Position numbers and translations under genes: made by a program. A stretch of 64,000 nt of DNA from Novosphingobium sp. ERN07 (GTDB lineage: Bacteria > Pseudomonadota > Alphaproteobacteria > Sphingomonadales > Sphingomonadaceae): contig NZ_JABAID010000015.1 in the NCBI RefSeq assembly GCF_012641335.1, forward strand, positions 1 to 64,000, written 5' to 3'. Position 1 is the first letter of the stretch, and each line of letters begins with the position of its first letter. Below are positions 36,533-45,953 of this stretch, piece after piece. The notes beneath the pieces were generated by a model, which was not told the DNA's origin, did no database searches, and was given only the letters and a program-made list of their open reading frames with translations.

Positions 36533-38482
36533 ATGTCAGGGATTCTAACACGTCTTCGGACCAGCACGAGCGGCAGCGTTCTGCCGATCGCCGCGGTGAG
36601 CGTGCCCGTGATCATCGCCCTGATCGGTGGCGGGCTTGATATCAATCGCGTCTACAAGGCGCGCAACCGGCTGCAATCGGCGTGTGACGCCGGAACGCTG
36701 GCCGGTCGTCGCGCCGTGACGACGAACGGCTATCAGAATGCCGAGAAGGCGCAGGCCGCCACCTATTTCAACACCAACTTCGTCGAAGCCGACATTGGCG
36801 CGACCGATACGACATTCTCGACCGCCTCTGCCGACAGCGGCAACATGATCGAAGGCGTGGCGACCACCAAGGTCGAAACCGCGGTCATGAGCCTGCTGGG
36901 TTATGACACCATCGACATTTCGGTGTCGTGCAAGGCCACGATGGGCGTGGGCAACAGCGACATCACGATGGTGCTCGATACTACCGGATCGATGGACGAA
37001 CAGCTCGGCAACACAGGTGAAACGCGCATTCAGGCGCTGCGCCGCGCGATGAAGAATTTCTACACGACGGTCGCCACCGCCACGACCAGTTCGAACGCGC
37101 GCATCCGCTATTCGTTTGTGCCCTACAGTTCGTCGGTCAATGTGGGGCGCTTGATCTACAATCTGGATCCAGATTATCTGGTCGACAGTTGGTCGATCCA
37201 ATCGCGCGAACCTGTGTTCAACACGATCACCGAACAGGTATTCGTGGGGTGGAACACGCCTGTTTATTCCAGTGCTGAAGATTACAGCACGGAAAGCAAT
37301 GGTAACACAACGCAATATAGCACCACCAATTACACATCGCAGAACAACTGCAATGCTGCGCGGCCGTCTGACACGGCTTGGGCAAACAATGGCAGCTCAA
37401 CAACCACCACCACCACGACAACCAACGGAAATGGTCAGCAGGTCACAACCACCCGTACTGACCAGCCGCAAAGCCGCACCCGCTACACTTGCCAGCGTGT
37501 AAGCAACCGCTGGCGCATCTTTTCATACCCGGTAACGCGAACTTATTACACCTACAGCTACGCCACCTCAGATCCGGTCTACGAAACCCGTACTCGGCAG
37601 GAATTTAGCCGCTGGGCTTACAAGCGAGTGACCTACGACACCAGTGTCTACAAGACATTCACCGCCGCAACGGTCCAAAATGGTACCAACGGTGCTGCGA
37701 TCAGCTACACGTGGGCTGGCTGCATCGAAGAACGTGAAACCGAGGCAGACAGCACATTCAGTTACATCATCGACTCCAATAACCGAGTCAAGATCACGCC
37801 AAAGGACGCGCAAGATCTCGATATCGATTCGGCTCCGGACGTCGATACCGAAAGTTCGAAGTGGGCACCGATGTGGCCAGAACTTGCGTACTATCGCCTC
37901 AACAGCTCTGGAAATCTGACCAGCTCGGCTGAAACGACCCGTGGCGGCAAAGCAAACTCCTATTGTCCGCAGCAGGCTCGGCTGCTCAACTCGATGACCC
38001 AGTCGGAGTTCAACAGTTATGCGGATTCGCTGACGGCAGCGGGATCGACCTATCACGATCTCGGCATGATCTGGGGGCTGCGTCTAAGCTCGCCTGAAGG
38101 CCCGTGGCAGAACACTGTCAACATCGCTCCGTCCAACGGCGGCAAGGTATCGCGGCACATCATCTTCATGACCGACGGGGAAATGGCGCCTAGCTATTCC
38201 ATCCAGTCAACCTATGGTCTGGAATGGCACGACCGCCGCATCACGACAGACGGCTATTCCAATCAGGCTTCGCGCCATACCACGCGCTTTCGCACGATGT
38301 GCGAGGTGGCCAAGGCCAAAGGGTTCCGCGTCTGGGTGATCGCCTTTGCATCGTCGTTGACCACTGATCTCTCTGGCTGCGCGTCCAGCAACAGTGCGTT
38401 TCTGGCTACCAACGCCACCGAACTGAACGAGAAGTTTCAGGAAATCGCCAAGAGCGTTGGCGAGCTGCGGGTCTATCAGTGA
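36533..38482 (+). CDS. TadG-like protein with von Willebrand A domain
   Basis: A 649-residue envelope protein. It begins with the TadE/TadG-type N-terminal segment (SGSVLPIAAVSVPVIIALIGGGLDINRV), which is both membrane anchor and pseudopilin-like signal. A vWA domain follows, with the metal site VLDTTGSMDE (about residue 155) and a second strand IIFMTDGEM near residue 550. Between them is a Ser/Thr/Tyr/Asn-rich insertion with eight Thr in a row and base composition unlike its neighbours. It is first in a three-gene cluster. Other Tad genes (tadA, cpaC, flp) are not in the window. Confidence 0.85.
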   Translation: MSGILTRLRTSTSGSVLPIAAVSVPVIIALIGGGLDINRVYKARNRLQSACDAGTLAGRRAVTTNGYQNAEKAQAATYFNTNFVEADIGATDTTFSTASADSGNMIEGVATTKVETAVMSLLGYDTIDISVSCKATMGVGNSDITMVLDTTGSMDEQLGNTGETRIQALRRAMKNFYTTVATATTSSNARIRYSFVPYSSSVNVGRLIYNLDPDYLVDSWSIQSREPVFNTITEQVFVGWNTPVYSSAEDYSTESNGNTTQYSTTNYTSQNNCNAARPSDTAWANNGSSTTTTTTTTNGNGQQVTTTRTDQPQSRTRYTCQRVSNRWRIFSYPVTRTYYTYSYATSDPVYETRTRQEFSRWAYKRVTYDTSVYKTFTAATVQNGTNGAAISYTWAGCIEERETEADSTFSYIIDSNNRVKITPKDAQDLDIDSAPDVDTESSKWAPMWPELAYYRLNSSGNLTSSAETTRGGKANSYCPQQARLLNSMTQSEFNSYADSLTAAGSTYHDLGMIWGLRLSSPEGPWQNTVNIAPSNGGKVSRHIIFMTDGEMAPSYSIQSTYGLEWHDRRITTDGYSNQASRHTTRFRTMCEVAKAKGFRVWVIAFASSLTTDLSGCASSNSAFLATNATELNEKFQEIAKSVGELRVYQ

Positions 38483-39099
38483 TGCGCGGGCTGCGTGTTC
38501 TCTCCCCGGTTCGCATCAGGCGACTGCGAGGACTGTCGGTTGACCGCCGGGGTGTGACAACGATCGAATTCGCGATCGTTGCACCGGTGTTCCTCATGAT
38601 GGTGATCGGATGCCTTGATGTGGGGCAAATGGTCTACGCCAAAGGCGTGCTCGACGGGGCAGTGGAGAAGGCAGCGCGCGACTCATCGCTTGAAACAGGG
38701 GATATCGGCCTGGCTGACAGTCGCGTCGAAAACGTGATCAAGAAGGTCCTGCCGGGTGCAACCGTGTCTTCGACCCGCAAGAGCTACTTCGATTTCGTGA
38801 ACGCGAACAAGGGTGAGAAGCTGAACGACACGAACGGCGATGGAGAATGCTCGACCGGTGAATCCTACACCGATTCCAATGGCAATCAGCGCTGGGACGA
38901 AGACCTTGGCAAGGATGGCAACGGTGGTGCGAACGATGTTATCGTTTATACCGTCACCGTAGCCTACGAACCGACTTTTCAGGTGCCGCTGGTGCCGCTC
39001 GACTGGTCGCGGCGCGAGATCACATCGACTGCCGTGAAGCGCAACCAGCCCTTTGCGCTGCAGACCGGCAGCTATTCGTCGCAGGTGAGAACATGCTGA
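38482..39099 (+). CDS. TadE/TadG family pseudopilin-like protein
   Basis: A 205-residue protein with the TadE motif RRGVTTIEFAIVAPVFLMMVIGCLDVGQM near the N-terminus: a Glu after the processing site, then a hydrophobic helix. A Gly/Asp/Asn-rich insert (DTNGDGECSTGESYTDSNG) looks like a calcium-binding loop. The start overlaps the upstream stop by one base, so it is translationally coupled. Confidence 0.85.
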   Translation: MRGLRVLSPVRIRRLRGLSVDRRGVTTIEFAIVAPVFLMMVIGCLDVGQMVYAKGVLDGAVEKAARDSSLETGDIGLADSRVENVIKKVLPGATVSSTRKSYFDFVNANKGEKLNDTNGDGECSTGESYTDSNGNQRWDEDLGKDGNGGANDVIVYTVTVAYEPTFQVPLVPLDWSRREITSTAVKRNQPFALQTGSYSSQVRTC

Positions 39100-39764
39100 C
39101 GATGAAAACTGCGCCGAAGAAATGGCCGCTGATCAACCGACTGGCGAGCGACACGTCAGGCGTTTCGGTTGTCGAAATGGCGATTGTCGCGCCCTTCATC
39201 CTCGGCGTGGCGCTTTATGGTGCGGAGGTTGCCTACCTCACCACCATCGATATGAAGATGAGTGAGATTGCGCTGTCGCTTGCGGATAACGCCTCACGTA
39301 TCGGCCAGACTGACAACAGCGTGATCACGCCTACGGTGAGTGAGACGGACATCAACGAGGTCATGCGCGGTGCGCAGGAACAGGCGACAGGTCTTGAATT
39401 TCAGGCGAACGGGCGGATCATTCTGTCCAGTCTTGAACGTGATGCGACCACAGGCAAGCAGTACATCCATTGGCAAAGGTGCTACGGCAATCTCAGCCGC
39501 CAAAGCGCCTATGGCAACGCTACCGATAAGAATGGCCTGACGGGGCCGGTTCTGCCAGGAATGGGCGATGGTCCGACGAAAGTTACCGCCGCTGCGAATT
39601 CGGCCGTGATGTTTGTCGAGGTGTATTACCGCTATCAGGGACTGTTCGGGAACACCTATGTCAGCAATCGCACCTTGCGCAAGGAAGGGGCGTTCATGAT
39701 CCGTGACCAGCGCAATCTGACACCGGGTGTGACTGGCACCGGCGGCACGTATCCCTGCACATGA
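39093..39764 (+). CDS. TadE family pseudopilin-like protein
   Basis: A 223-residue protein with the TadE-type N-terminus DTSGVSVVEMAIVAPFILGVALYGAEVAYL (Glu in the hydrophobic segment). The rest is predicted periplasmic with two Cys (WQRCYGN and the penultimate Cys). It overlaps the previous gene by 7 bp. The cluster of one vWA TadG and two TadE-like proteins resembles minor components of a tight-adherence pilus. Confidence 0.85.
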   Translation: MLTMKTAPKKWPLINRLASDTSGVSVVEMAIVAPFILGVALYGAEVAYLTTIDMKMSEIALSLADNASRIGQTDNSVITPTVSETDINEVMRGAQEQATGLEFQANGRIILSSLERDATTGKQYIHWQRCYGNLSRQSAYGNATDKNGLTGPVLPGMGDGPTKVTAAANSAVMFVEVYYRYQGLFGNTYVSNRTLRKEGAFMIRDQRNLTPGVTGTGGTYPCT

Positions 39765-39867
39765 TCTGATTGCGCACCATCAATTCATTTGTGCGCAAGG
39801 CTGGGATAGACTGGCGGTGGCGGATCGGCTTTCGTGCCGACTCCGGGCCGAACAGGGAGATGGTTCG

Positions 39868-40290
39868 ATGAGGAAGATAATTCCCACGCTCGCAGCGGCA
39901 GCATTTGTGCTGATCGCTCCACACGCGCAGGCAAAGCCTGTTACGCTAACGGCGGCGCTGACTGGCCCGGCGGAAACCGGAGGCGGTGATGCGGATGGCA
40001 CCGGCGGGTTCAAAGCCGAAGCTGACGACGAAACCGGCGACTTCTGCTTTACGCTATGGGCCGAAAACACCACAAAGCCAACAATGGCGCACGTTCACGA
40101 AGGTGCTGCCGGAGCCGATGGAAAGCCGGTGGCGACACTAGAGGTCACCGGCAAGGACAGCGATAGCTGCATCGCGATGGAGCCGGAACTGGTCAAGAAG
40201 ATCATCGCCGCCCCACAGGACTATTACGTCAACGTCCACACCGTCGATTTTCCCAAGGGCGCGGTGCGGGGGCAGCTTGAGGTGAAGTAA
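39868..40290 (+). CDS. CHRD domain-containing secreted protein
   Basis: A 140-residue protein with a signal peptide (ends PHAQA, about residue 20) and one CHRD domain: VTLTAALTGPAETGGGDADGTG at the start, MAHVHEGAAGADGKPVATL in the middle and DYYVNVHTVDFPKGAVRGQLEV at the end. Bacterial CHRD proteins are secreted and mostly of unknown function. The ATG at 39868 follows GGGAG; a longer reading has no support. It may be monocistronic. Confidence 0.88.
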   Translation: MRKIIPTLAAAAFVLIAPHAQAKPVTLTAALTGPAETGGGDADGTGGFKAEADDETGDFCFTLWAENTTKPTMAHVHEGAAGADGKPVATLEVTGKDSDSCIAMEPELVKKIIAAPQDYYVNVHTVDFPKGAVRGQLEVK

Positions 40291-40309
40291 CCGCGATACG
40301 CACAGTAAA

Positions 40310-40337
40310 TGGGGGCCAGCATCGCTGCCGGCCCCCA
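40310..40337 (+). terminator. Hairpin after the CHRD gene
   Basis: A perfect 8-bp stem TGGGGGCC/GGCCCCCA with a 12-nt loop, 20 bp after the stop. There is no T-run. Confidence 0.45.
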
Positions 40338-41035
40338 CTCTACGTCAGTTTCGTGCCTTTATTACAGCGCGTTTGCTCCGGCTGCCTTGGCCTTCGCTCA
40401 CCGTTTCCGGTTGGCTTCAGGCGTTCAGCCATTGTTCTGCCAAGCGTTCGATGTTCATGGCGTTCGTTCGGATGCCGTTCGGGGCGCGAAGCCCCTGGGC
40501 TGCTGCCGATCCGTGCGTTTGCCCGGTTCGCGCCGCTCTCCGCCTGTTCGCATGATCACATCGCCAGCAGGCTCTAAGGCTTGCTCTGCTCTGCATTGCC
40601 GCGACTGCTTTTGACTGCTCTTTCAAGCGGTCATCAAAAGCCGTTACTGGACGTTGCCTTCGCTCCTCGGCCTCGCTCCCGTTCGTGCTCGCACACGGTC
40701 GGACGAATTTCCGTAACGAAGGGATGGAATATCTGTCGTCATCTTTCCTTTGCTGCTTCCGCGCCAACACCAGATCCCGGAGGCCGAGGTCTTCGCCGCG
40801 CTTCGTACATCTGAAAAGGTGCCGACTGACACCCCGCTTCCGAACATGACATTCACAGTTTTGCACATCCACAGATCAACCCGAAGGTATCTGACGGTTG
40901 GTTACGCTGCAAACTATTCCTGTTCGCATCGGTATGTGTAATTCCTTTGAAAATCAGATAATTAAATCCAGATTTTCGGAGTTTTCCACAATCTCGACAG
41001 GCAAAAGCTGCGCTTCATAAGTGAGTCGCGCAAGC
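40338..41035. other. Long stretch without a convincing gene
   Basis: About 700 bp between the CHRD gene and the argG terminator. On the minus strand a 151-codon frame (40417-40872) is open, but its product is Arg/Cys-rich, has no recognised domain and no Shine-Dalgarno. The right part (about 40920-40985) is AT-rich and contains TTTTCCACA (40982-40990), like a DnaA box; ATCCACAG lies near 40866. No tRNA, tmRNA or RNase P signature is visible. Confidence 0.5.
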
Positions 41036-41067
41036 AAAAAATGCGGGAGTTATCCACAACCCCCGCA
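41036..41067 (-). terminator. Intrinsic terminator of argG
   Basis: On the minus strand TGCGGG pairs with CCCGCA (41062-41067 with 41042-41047) and is followed by TTTTTT (41041-41036). The loop contains a perfect DnaA-box sequence TTATCCACA on the plus strand (41050-41058). Confidence 0.75.
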
Positions 41068-41090
41068 CCTTTCGGTGGATAGTTTCTGAA

Positions 41091-41120
41091 CTGCACCTAG
41101 ATGCACCTAGGTGCACCTAA
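41091..41120. repeat. Three tandem 10-bp repeats after argG
   Basis: Three consecutive copies of a 10-bp unit (CTGCACCTAG, ATGCACCTAG, GTGCACCTAA). Adjacent copies create the perfect palindrome TGCACCTAGGTGCA. It lies directly after the argG stop codon. Confidence 0.8.
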
Positions 41121-41127
41121 GCCGCGC

Positions 41128-42342
41128 TTAACGACCGCGCTGTGCCAGCAAACGCAGGCGAAGGGCGTTGAGCTTGATAAAGCCCGCCGCGTCCTTCTGA
41201 TCGTAAGCACCCGCATCGTCTTCGAACGTGACGTGCCGCTCGGAATAGAGGCTATCCGGCGACTTGCGGCCTACGACATATGCGCCGCCCTTGTAGAGCT
41301 TGAGCCGCACCGTACCATTCACGCGCGCCTGGCTGTGATCGATCGCCGCCTGCAGCATTTCGCGCTCCGGGCTGAACCAGAAACCGTTATAAATCAGTTC
41401 CGCATACTTCGGCATCAGCTCATCCTTGAGATGGGCTGCGCCGCGATCGAGCGTGATGCTTTCGATGCCGCGATGGGCGCGCGCATAGATTTCGCCGCCC
41501 GGCGTTTCGTACATGCCGCGGCTCTTCATGCCGACGAAGCGGTTTTCGACGAGATCGAGGCGCCCGATCCCGTGTTTGCGCCCCAGATCGTTGAGCGCGG
41601 CGAGCAGCGTGGCGGGCGACATCGCTTCGCCGTTGAGCGCGATGCCATCACCCTTTTCGAAATCGATGGTGATGTATTCCGGCGCGTCGGGGGCGTCTTC
41701 CGGGTTGACCGTGCGCGAATAGACGTAATCCGGGGTTTCTTCCCACGGATCTTCCAGCACTTTACCTTCGGAAGAGGTGTGCAGCAGGTTGGCGTCGGTC
41801 GAGAACGGGCTTTCGCCGCGCTTGTCCTTGGGGACCGGAATCTGGTGCTGTTCGGCCCACGCGATCAGCGCCGTGCGGCTGGTCAGATCCCATTCGCGCC
41901 ACGGCGCGATCACCTTGATGCCGGGTTCGAGGGCATAGGCGCCAAGTTCGAAGCGGACCTGATCGTTGCCCTTGCCGGTCGCGCCATGCGAAACGGCATC
42001 GGCCCCGGTTTCACGCGCGATTTCGATCAGGCGCTTTGAAATGAGAGGGCGCGCGATGGAGGTGCCGAGCAGATAATCGCCTTCGTAGCGGGCATTGGCG
42101 CGCATCATCGGGAACACGAAATCGCGCACGAATTCTTCGCGCAGATCGTCGATATAGATGTTCTGATCGGGCACGCCCATCAGTTTGGCCTTGGCGCGCG
42201 CAGGCTCCAGTTCCTCACCCTGACCGAGATCGGCTGTGAAGGTTACCACTTCGCAGTTGTAGGTGACTTGCAGCCACTTGAGGATGACGGAGGTGTCGAG
42301 GCCGCCTGAGTAGGCGAGAACGACCTTCTTGATATCGGACAT
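41128..42342 (-). CDS. argG: Argininosuccinate synthase
   Basis: Joins citrulline and aspartate with ATP in arginine synthesis. 404 residues. The N-terminal PP-loop [20 protein letters not shown] binds [31 protein letters not shown] and the C-terminal YGVKFENDRLVY-equivalent regions are in place. The start MSDIKKVV at 42342 is the family start, with GGGGAG upstream; a longer frame reads into the divergent methyltransferase promoter. Confidence 0.97.
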   Translation of the reverse strand: MSDIKKVVLAYSGGLDTSVILKWLQVTYNCEVVTFTADLGQGEELEPARAKAKLMGVPDQNIYIDDLREEFVRDFVFPMMRANARYEGDYLLGTSIARPLISKRLIEIARETGADAVSHGATGKGNDQVRFELGAYALEPGIKVIAPWREWDLTSRTALIAWAEQHQIPVPKDKRGESPFSTDANLLHTSSEGKVLEDPWEETPDYVYSRTVNPEDAPDAPEYITIDFEKGDGIALNGEAMSPATLLAALNDLGRKHGIGRLDLVENRFVGMKSRGMYETPGGEIYARAHRGIESITLDRGAAHLKDELMPKYAELIYNGFWFSPEREMLQAAIDHSQARVNGTVRLKLYKGGAYVVGRKSPDSLYSERHVTFEDDAGAYDQKDAAGFIKLNALRLRLLAQRGR

Positions 42343-42578
42343 GAGCGGAGCGACTCCCCATAAAACACGCGCCGCGCGCCTAACAGGCAGGGGGGCGCAC
42401 CGCAAGCAATCGTACGTCCATGCGGTGGAGCGTACTGAGCACAGCATCCTGCGGCATCTGCGCGAAACTTTGCAGACCTTGCTTTTGCCGATGTTGCTCC
42501 GCTAGCTTCGACGCACTTGACGCAATGCCATGCGCCGACGGTGCGGGTATTCGCTCAGTCGCAGTCGGGGAGGTAGGA

Positions 42579-43313
42579 GTGAAGTTCTGGAAGAGGCGAG
42601 GCCCAGTGCCTGAATTGGGCCACTCGATCCGCGACTATCAGGCGTTGGTGCGATTGAAGTTGAAGGCAATGCCGCATGAGCGAGCCTTGGCACTAGCGCA
42701 ATCCATCGGGGCGCCCACGCTCGAAGATTTCATGGCGCAAGGTGACGGCCATGTAGCGGTTTTGCGGCATCATGGGCTCGAGAATGGAATGGCCATCTAT
42801 GACCTTGGTTGTGGCTGTGGGCGCACAGCCCAAGCGCTTCAACGGTCAGGCTGGCAGGGGCACTACACCGGGGCGGATGTAGTTCCCGAGTTATTGGCGG
42901 AGATAGCGAGGACATGCCCTGATTACCGGACTGTCCTGAACTATGAACGCACGATATCGGCCAATGATGAATCGCTGGATATCGTCTTTCACTGGTCGCT
43001 GTTCACCCATCTATTTCCAGGGGAATCTTATCTTTATCTCCTTGATGCCTATCGGGCGCTGAAGCCAGGTGGGAAGATGATCTTTTCTTTCTTGGAGCTT
43101 GAGGATCGCGCCCATGATCATGTCTGGCAGGCAGGTTTGAGAAAGCTGCGAAACGGTGAGCGGCCTGAGCAGTTGGACGCGTTTCTTCATCGGGATTGGA
43201 TTACCCGATTTGCGCGTGATGCGGGGTTTTCGACCGCGCGCTTCACGAATGGGGACGATGACGCCCATCATCCCCCATTCTGGCAGTCTTTGGCAATTTT
43301 GGCGAAAGGCTAG
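42579..43313 (+). CDS. Class I SAM-dependent methyltransferase
   Basis: A 244-residue methyltransferase. Motif I is AIYDLGCGCGRTAQAL (SAM binding, about residue 70), motif II TGADVVPELL, and the post-motif region YRALKPGGKMIFSFLEL. The start is a GTG (42579) preceded by GGGGAGG; the upstream in-frame Cys-rich extension is unlikely. Substrate unknown. It is convergent with a PhyH-type dioxygenase 31 bp away. Confidence 0.85.
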   Translation: MKFWKRRGPVPELGHSIRDYQALVRLKLKAMPHERALALAQSIGAPTLEDFMAQGDGHVAVLRHHGLENGMAIYDLGCGCGRTAQALQRSGWQGHYTGADVVPELLAEIARTCPDYRTVLNYERTISANDESLDIVFHWSLFTHLFPGESYLYLLDAYRALKPGGKMIFSFLELEDRAHDHVWQAGLRKLRNGERPEQLDAFLHRDWITRFARDAGFSTARFTNGDDDAHHPPFWQSLAILAKG

Positions 43314-43343
43314 GAAGCCGATCCTGACTCTTTCGCCTTAGCG

Positions 43344-44327
43344 CTAGCCGCCTGTAATTCTTGATATCAGACCCGTGATGCCGCGCCTGAGGCGATGGGG
43401 GAGAGCATTGCGTAGTGGCGGTCGGACGGATTTTGGATCGGAGACTGCGGCCCCCTGATAGATGTTCGGCTTCGACGTCATGTCGGCAATGCTGACGATT
43501 TGCCGAAGATCCAGTCGGCCGAGGTATTCGTCCGAATGGGCCGGCGTGTAGTACACACAATCATCGAAGTAGTAATGCGTCACCTGCGACCAGCGGGTGC
43601 GCCGCGGGTCGGTTTGCACGCTGCCGCCGTGCAGGAGGTTGGCGCACCAGATGAGCGCCTGTCCCTTGCGGGCAAGGAACCGCTCAGTTGGCGCGTTCTG
43701 TACAGAGATCAGGGCTGCCCAGGCATCATGAAATGGCAACTGGGCAGATTCAGGACGGGAATCGGCGCCTCTGCGCCCGATCATGCAGTTGTCCATCATC
43801 GGCCATTTGTGAGACCCCGGAACGTAGTTGAGCGGCCCTGCATCATCGTGGATATCTTCCATTGCCAGCCAGACGCCGCACATGAAGCGCGGCGGAACGC
43901 TGGAGAAGTGGACGCTGTCGGTGTGCAAGTCCTGCTGGGTGCCGACCGGGAAATTCAGCGTTTGAAAGGGAAAGGCAGACCGTCCGTAAAGCCGTGACAG
44001 CAGATCGAGGATGACCGGATTTGCAGCAATGGCCTTGACGTCTGGCTGCGTTTTCCAGGCATCCTGAATCCTTCCGATGCCGCCTTGCTTGATGCTGCTA
44101 TGATCGGAATCGTCAATTCCGAGTTGCGGGGCAAGATCTGCCCGGATTCTGTCTATTCGTCCGTCAAGGTCCGGGTCCGGGAAATCAATGACGACATAGC
44201 CATCACGATTCAGCGCTATTGCGATTTCCTTTTCCCGGTCATCAAGCTGCATTCTGTCGATTTCGGCAGAGAAAATCGGTGATTCCACTAACGGAACGCC
44301 TGGGAAAATCGGATGTTCGGGCTTCAT
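43344..44327 (-). CDS. Phytanoyl-CoA dioxygenase (PhyH) family oxygenase
   Basis: A 327-residue Fe(II)/2-oxoglutarate-dependent oxygenase. The metal triad appears as HTDSVHF (His and Asp) and LLHGGS (distal His), with the 2-oxoglutarate-binding Arg probably in DPRRTRWSQ. NYVPGSHKWP is a PhyH signature. PhyH proteins hydroxylate lipids, amino acids or small metabolites; the substrate here is unknown. Confidence 0.85.
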   Translation of the reverse strand: MKPEHPIFPGVPLVESPIFSAEIDRMQLDDREKEIAIALNRDGYVVIDFPDPDLDGRIDRIRADLAPQLGIDDSDHSSIKQGGIGRIQDAWKTQPDVKAIAANPVILDLLSRLYGRSAFPFQTLNFPVGTQQDLHTDSVHFSSVPPRFMCGVWLAMEDIHDDAGPLNYVPGSHKWPMMDNCMIGRRGADSRPESAQLPFHDAWAALISVQNAPTERFLARKGQALIWCANLLHGGSVQTDPRRTRWSQVTHYYFDDCVYYTPAHSDEYLGRLDLRQIVSIADMTSKPNIYQGAAVSDPKSVRPPLRNALPHRLRRGITGLISRITGG

Positions 44328-44481
44328 CTGTGCGTGCTGCTCTTGATACGTGACGGGGCAAGGGTATCACCTGCGCAGGGTGCTTGCCTACCGCATTGCA
44401 CGACATGCGGTAGGAGCAGGCCAATGTGCTGACAAGTGCCAGCATCGAACCCATGTGGCAGAGGGAGCGCTGCCGGGTGCT

Positions 44482-45831
44482 TCAAACGTGCCGATAGACC
44501 GCGCGTTCGTGGCTGAAGCACTTGAAGCCGAAGACGCCGTGATAGCTACCCATGCCGCTGGTGTTTACGCCGCCGAAGGGCAGGTTGTTTTCAAGATAGT
44601 GTGAGAAAACGCCATTTACCGTAACGCCGCCCGACGAGGTGCGTGACAGCACCTTTTCGACGTTCGCTTCGTCCTTGCTGTAGACATAGAGCGCCAGTGG
44701 CTTGTCGCGCGCCTCGATGTATCCGATGGCCTGATCGAGCGATTCATAGGTCATCACGGGGATGACTGGCGCAAAAATCTCGTCCTGAAGGATGGTCATC
44801 TGCGGGGTGACATCCGTCAGCATCGTGGGATGCACGGTCAGGTCTTCGGCATCGAATGTGCCGCCCGCTGCCACAGTGGCGCCCTTGGCCACCGCATCGT
44901 CGAACATCGCCTTCACGCGGTCGAAGTTGGCCTTGTTGACGATCTGCGCGATGCCTTCCTTCTTGATCTGGCCTGCTTCGTCATAAAGGTTCTTCTGCAC
45001 GTTCGTGCGGAAACCTTCGACCAGCGCAGCCTTCTTGTCTTCCTTCACGAAAACATAGTCCGGGCTGATGCAGGCCTGACCGCCGTTGAACTGCTTTGCA
45101 GAGGCAAGCTGTGCAGCGACCTGATCGATATCGGCACTGTCGTCGACGATCACGGGCGATTTGCCGCCTAGTTCCAGCGTTACGCTGGTAAGATGCTTGG
45201 CCGCGGCGCTCATCACGATCTTGCCCACCCGCGGACTGCCGGTGAAGAAGATGTGGTTGAAGGGCAGGTCAAGCAGTGCGGTTGCCACCGAAACGTCCCC
45301 TTCGAACAGGGCAACGTCCTTTTCATCGAAGGCTTCCTTAATGATGACCGAAGCGATCCGGGCGGTTGCAGGGCACAGATCGGTGAGCTTGACGATGCAG
45401 GTGTTGCCCGCCGCGACGGCGGCTGCCACCGGCCCAAGCGCCAGACCAAGCGGGAAGTTCCACGGCCCAAGGATCAAGCAGACACCGCGCGCTTCGTGGA
45501 TGATTTGCGCGCGGTCGGCCGGGTTCATCGAAGTGGCAACCTCGACCGGCTTCATCCATTCATCGAGATTGTCGATATTGCGCTGCACGTTGCCGATGAC
45601 GTTCAGCACTTCGGTCACGCGGATTTCGCCCACCGGCTTGCGCGTATCTTCAAGAACGGCAGCGACGATATCATCGGCGTGCGCCTCTACCGCCGCTTTC
45701 AGCCGGGCGAGCTTTTCCTTGCGCTCGTCAGCGGACGAAGCCTTGGCTTCCCACATATGCGCCTGCTGGAGCGCGAACACGCGAGTGATATCGGCGGAAA
45801 GGTCTGCGGCGGTGGGTACGGCGGTGGTCAT
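44482..45831 (-). CDS. Aldehyde dehydrogenase (coniferyl aldehyde dehydrogenase-like)
   Basis: A 449-residue NAD(P)-dependent enzyme that oxidises aldehydes to acids. Visible are ILGPWNFPLGLALGPVAAA, FTGSPRVGK, the general-base Glu in TLELGGKSPVIV and the nucleophilic Cys in NGGQACISPDY. The C-terminal LPFGGVNTSGMGSYHG is close to coniferyl and fatty aldehyde dehydrogenases that lack the N-terminal extension. Two starts are possible: ATG 45831 (AGGA 10 nt upstream) and ATG 45849. A palindrome TTAG-N5-CTAA sits 30 bp upstream. Confidence 0.9.
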   Translation of the reverse strand: MTTAVPTAADLSADITRVFALQQAHMWEAKASSADERKEKLARLKAAVEAHADDIVAAVLEDTRKPVGEIRVTEVLNVIGNVQRNIDNLDEWMKPVEVATSMNPADRAQIIHEARGVCLILGPWNFPLGLALGPVAAAVAAGNTCIVKLTDLCPATARIASVIIKEAFDEKDVALFEGDVSVATALLDLPFNHIFFTGSPRVGKIVMSAAAKHLTSVTLELGGKSPVIVDDSADIDQVAAQLASAKQFNGGQACISPDYVFVKEDKKAALVEGFRTNVQKNLYDEAGQIKKEGIAQIVNKANFDRVKAMFDDAVAKGATVAAGGTFDAEDLTVHPTMLTDVTPQMTILQDEIFAPVIPVMTYESLDQAIGYIEARDKPLALYVYSKDEANVEKVLSRTSSGGVTVNGVFSHYLENNLPFGGVNTSGMGSYHGVFGFKCFSHERAVYRHV

Positions 45832-45860
45832 TGGTCGGGCATCCTGCATCACGGCTTGTT

Positions 45861-45877
45861 CGTTAGTGTAACTAACG
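45861..45877. promoter_or_regulatory. Palindromic operator candidate upstream of the aldehyde dehydrogenase gene
   Basis: CGTTAG-TGTAA-CTAACG, perfect 6-bp arms. It shares the core TTAG-N5-CTAA with a site at 56789-56801, so both may bind the same (TetR- or MarR-like) regulator. Confidence 0.5.
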
Positions 45878-45953
45878 ACTGCAATGCGGGATGGCAACGG
45901 TGAGTGCAGCAGTACGATTGGCTTTCCGCTGCGTGGAATGCCGGTGTGGCGGG

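Noticed and set aside
40417..40872. 151-codon minus-strand frame in the argG-CHRD gap
   Set aside because: No Shine-Dalgarno, odd Arg/Cys composition, no domain. Kept only as a description of the gap.
41050..41058. Chromosomal replication origin at the DnaA box
   Set aside because: Only one perfect and a few weak boxes, no origin-linked genes (hemE, dnaA, parAB) nearby, and the perfect box lies in the loop of the argG terminator.
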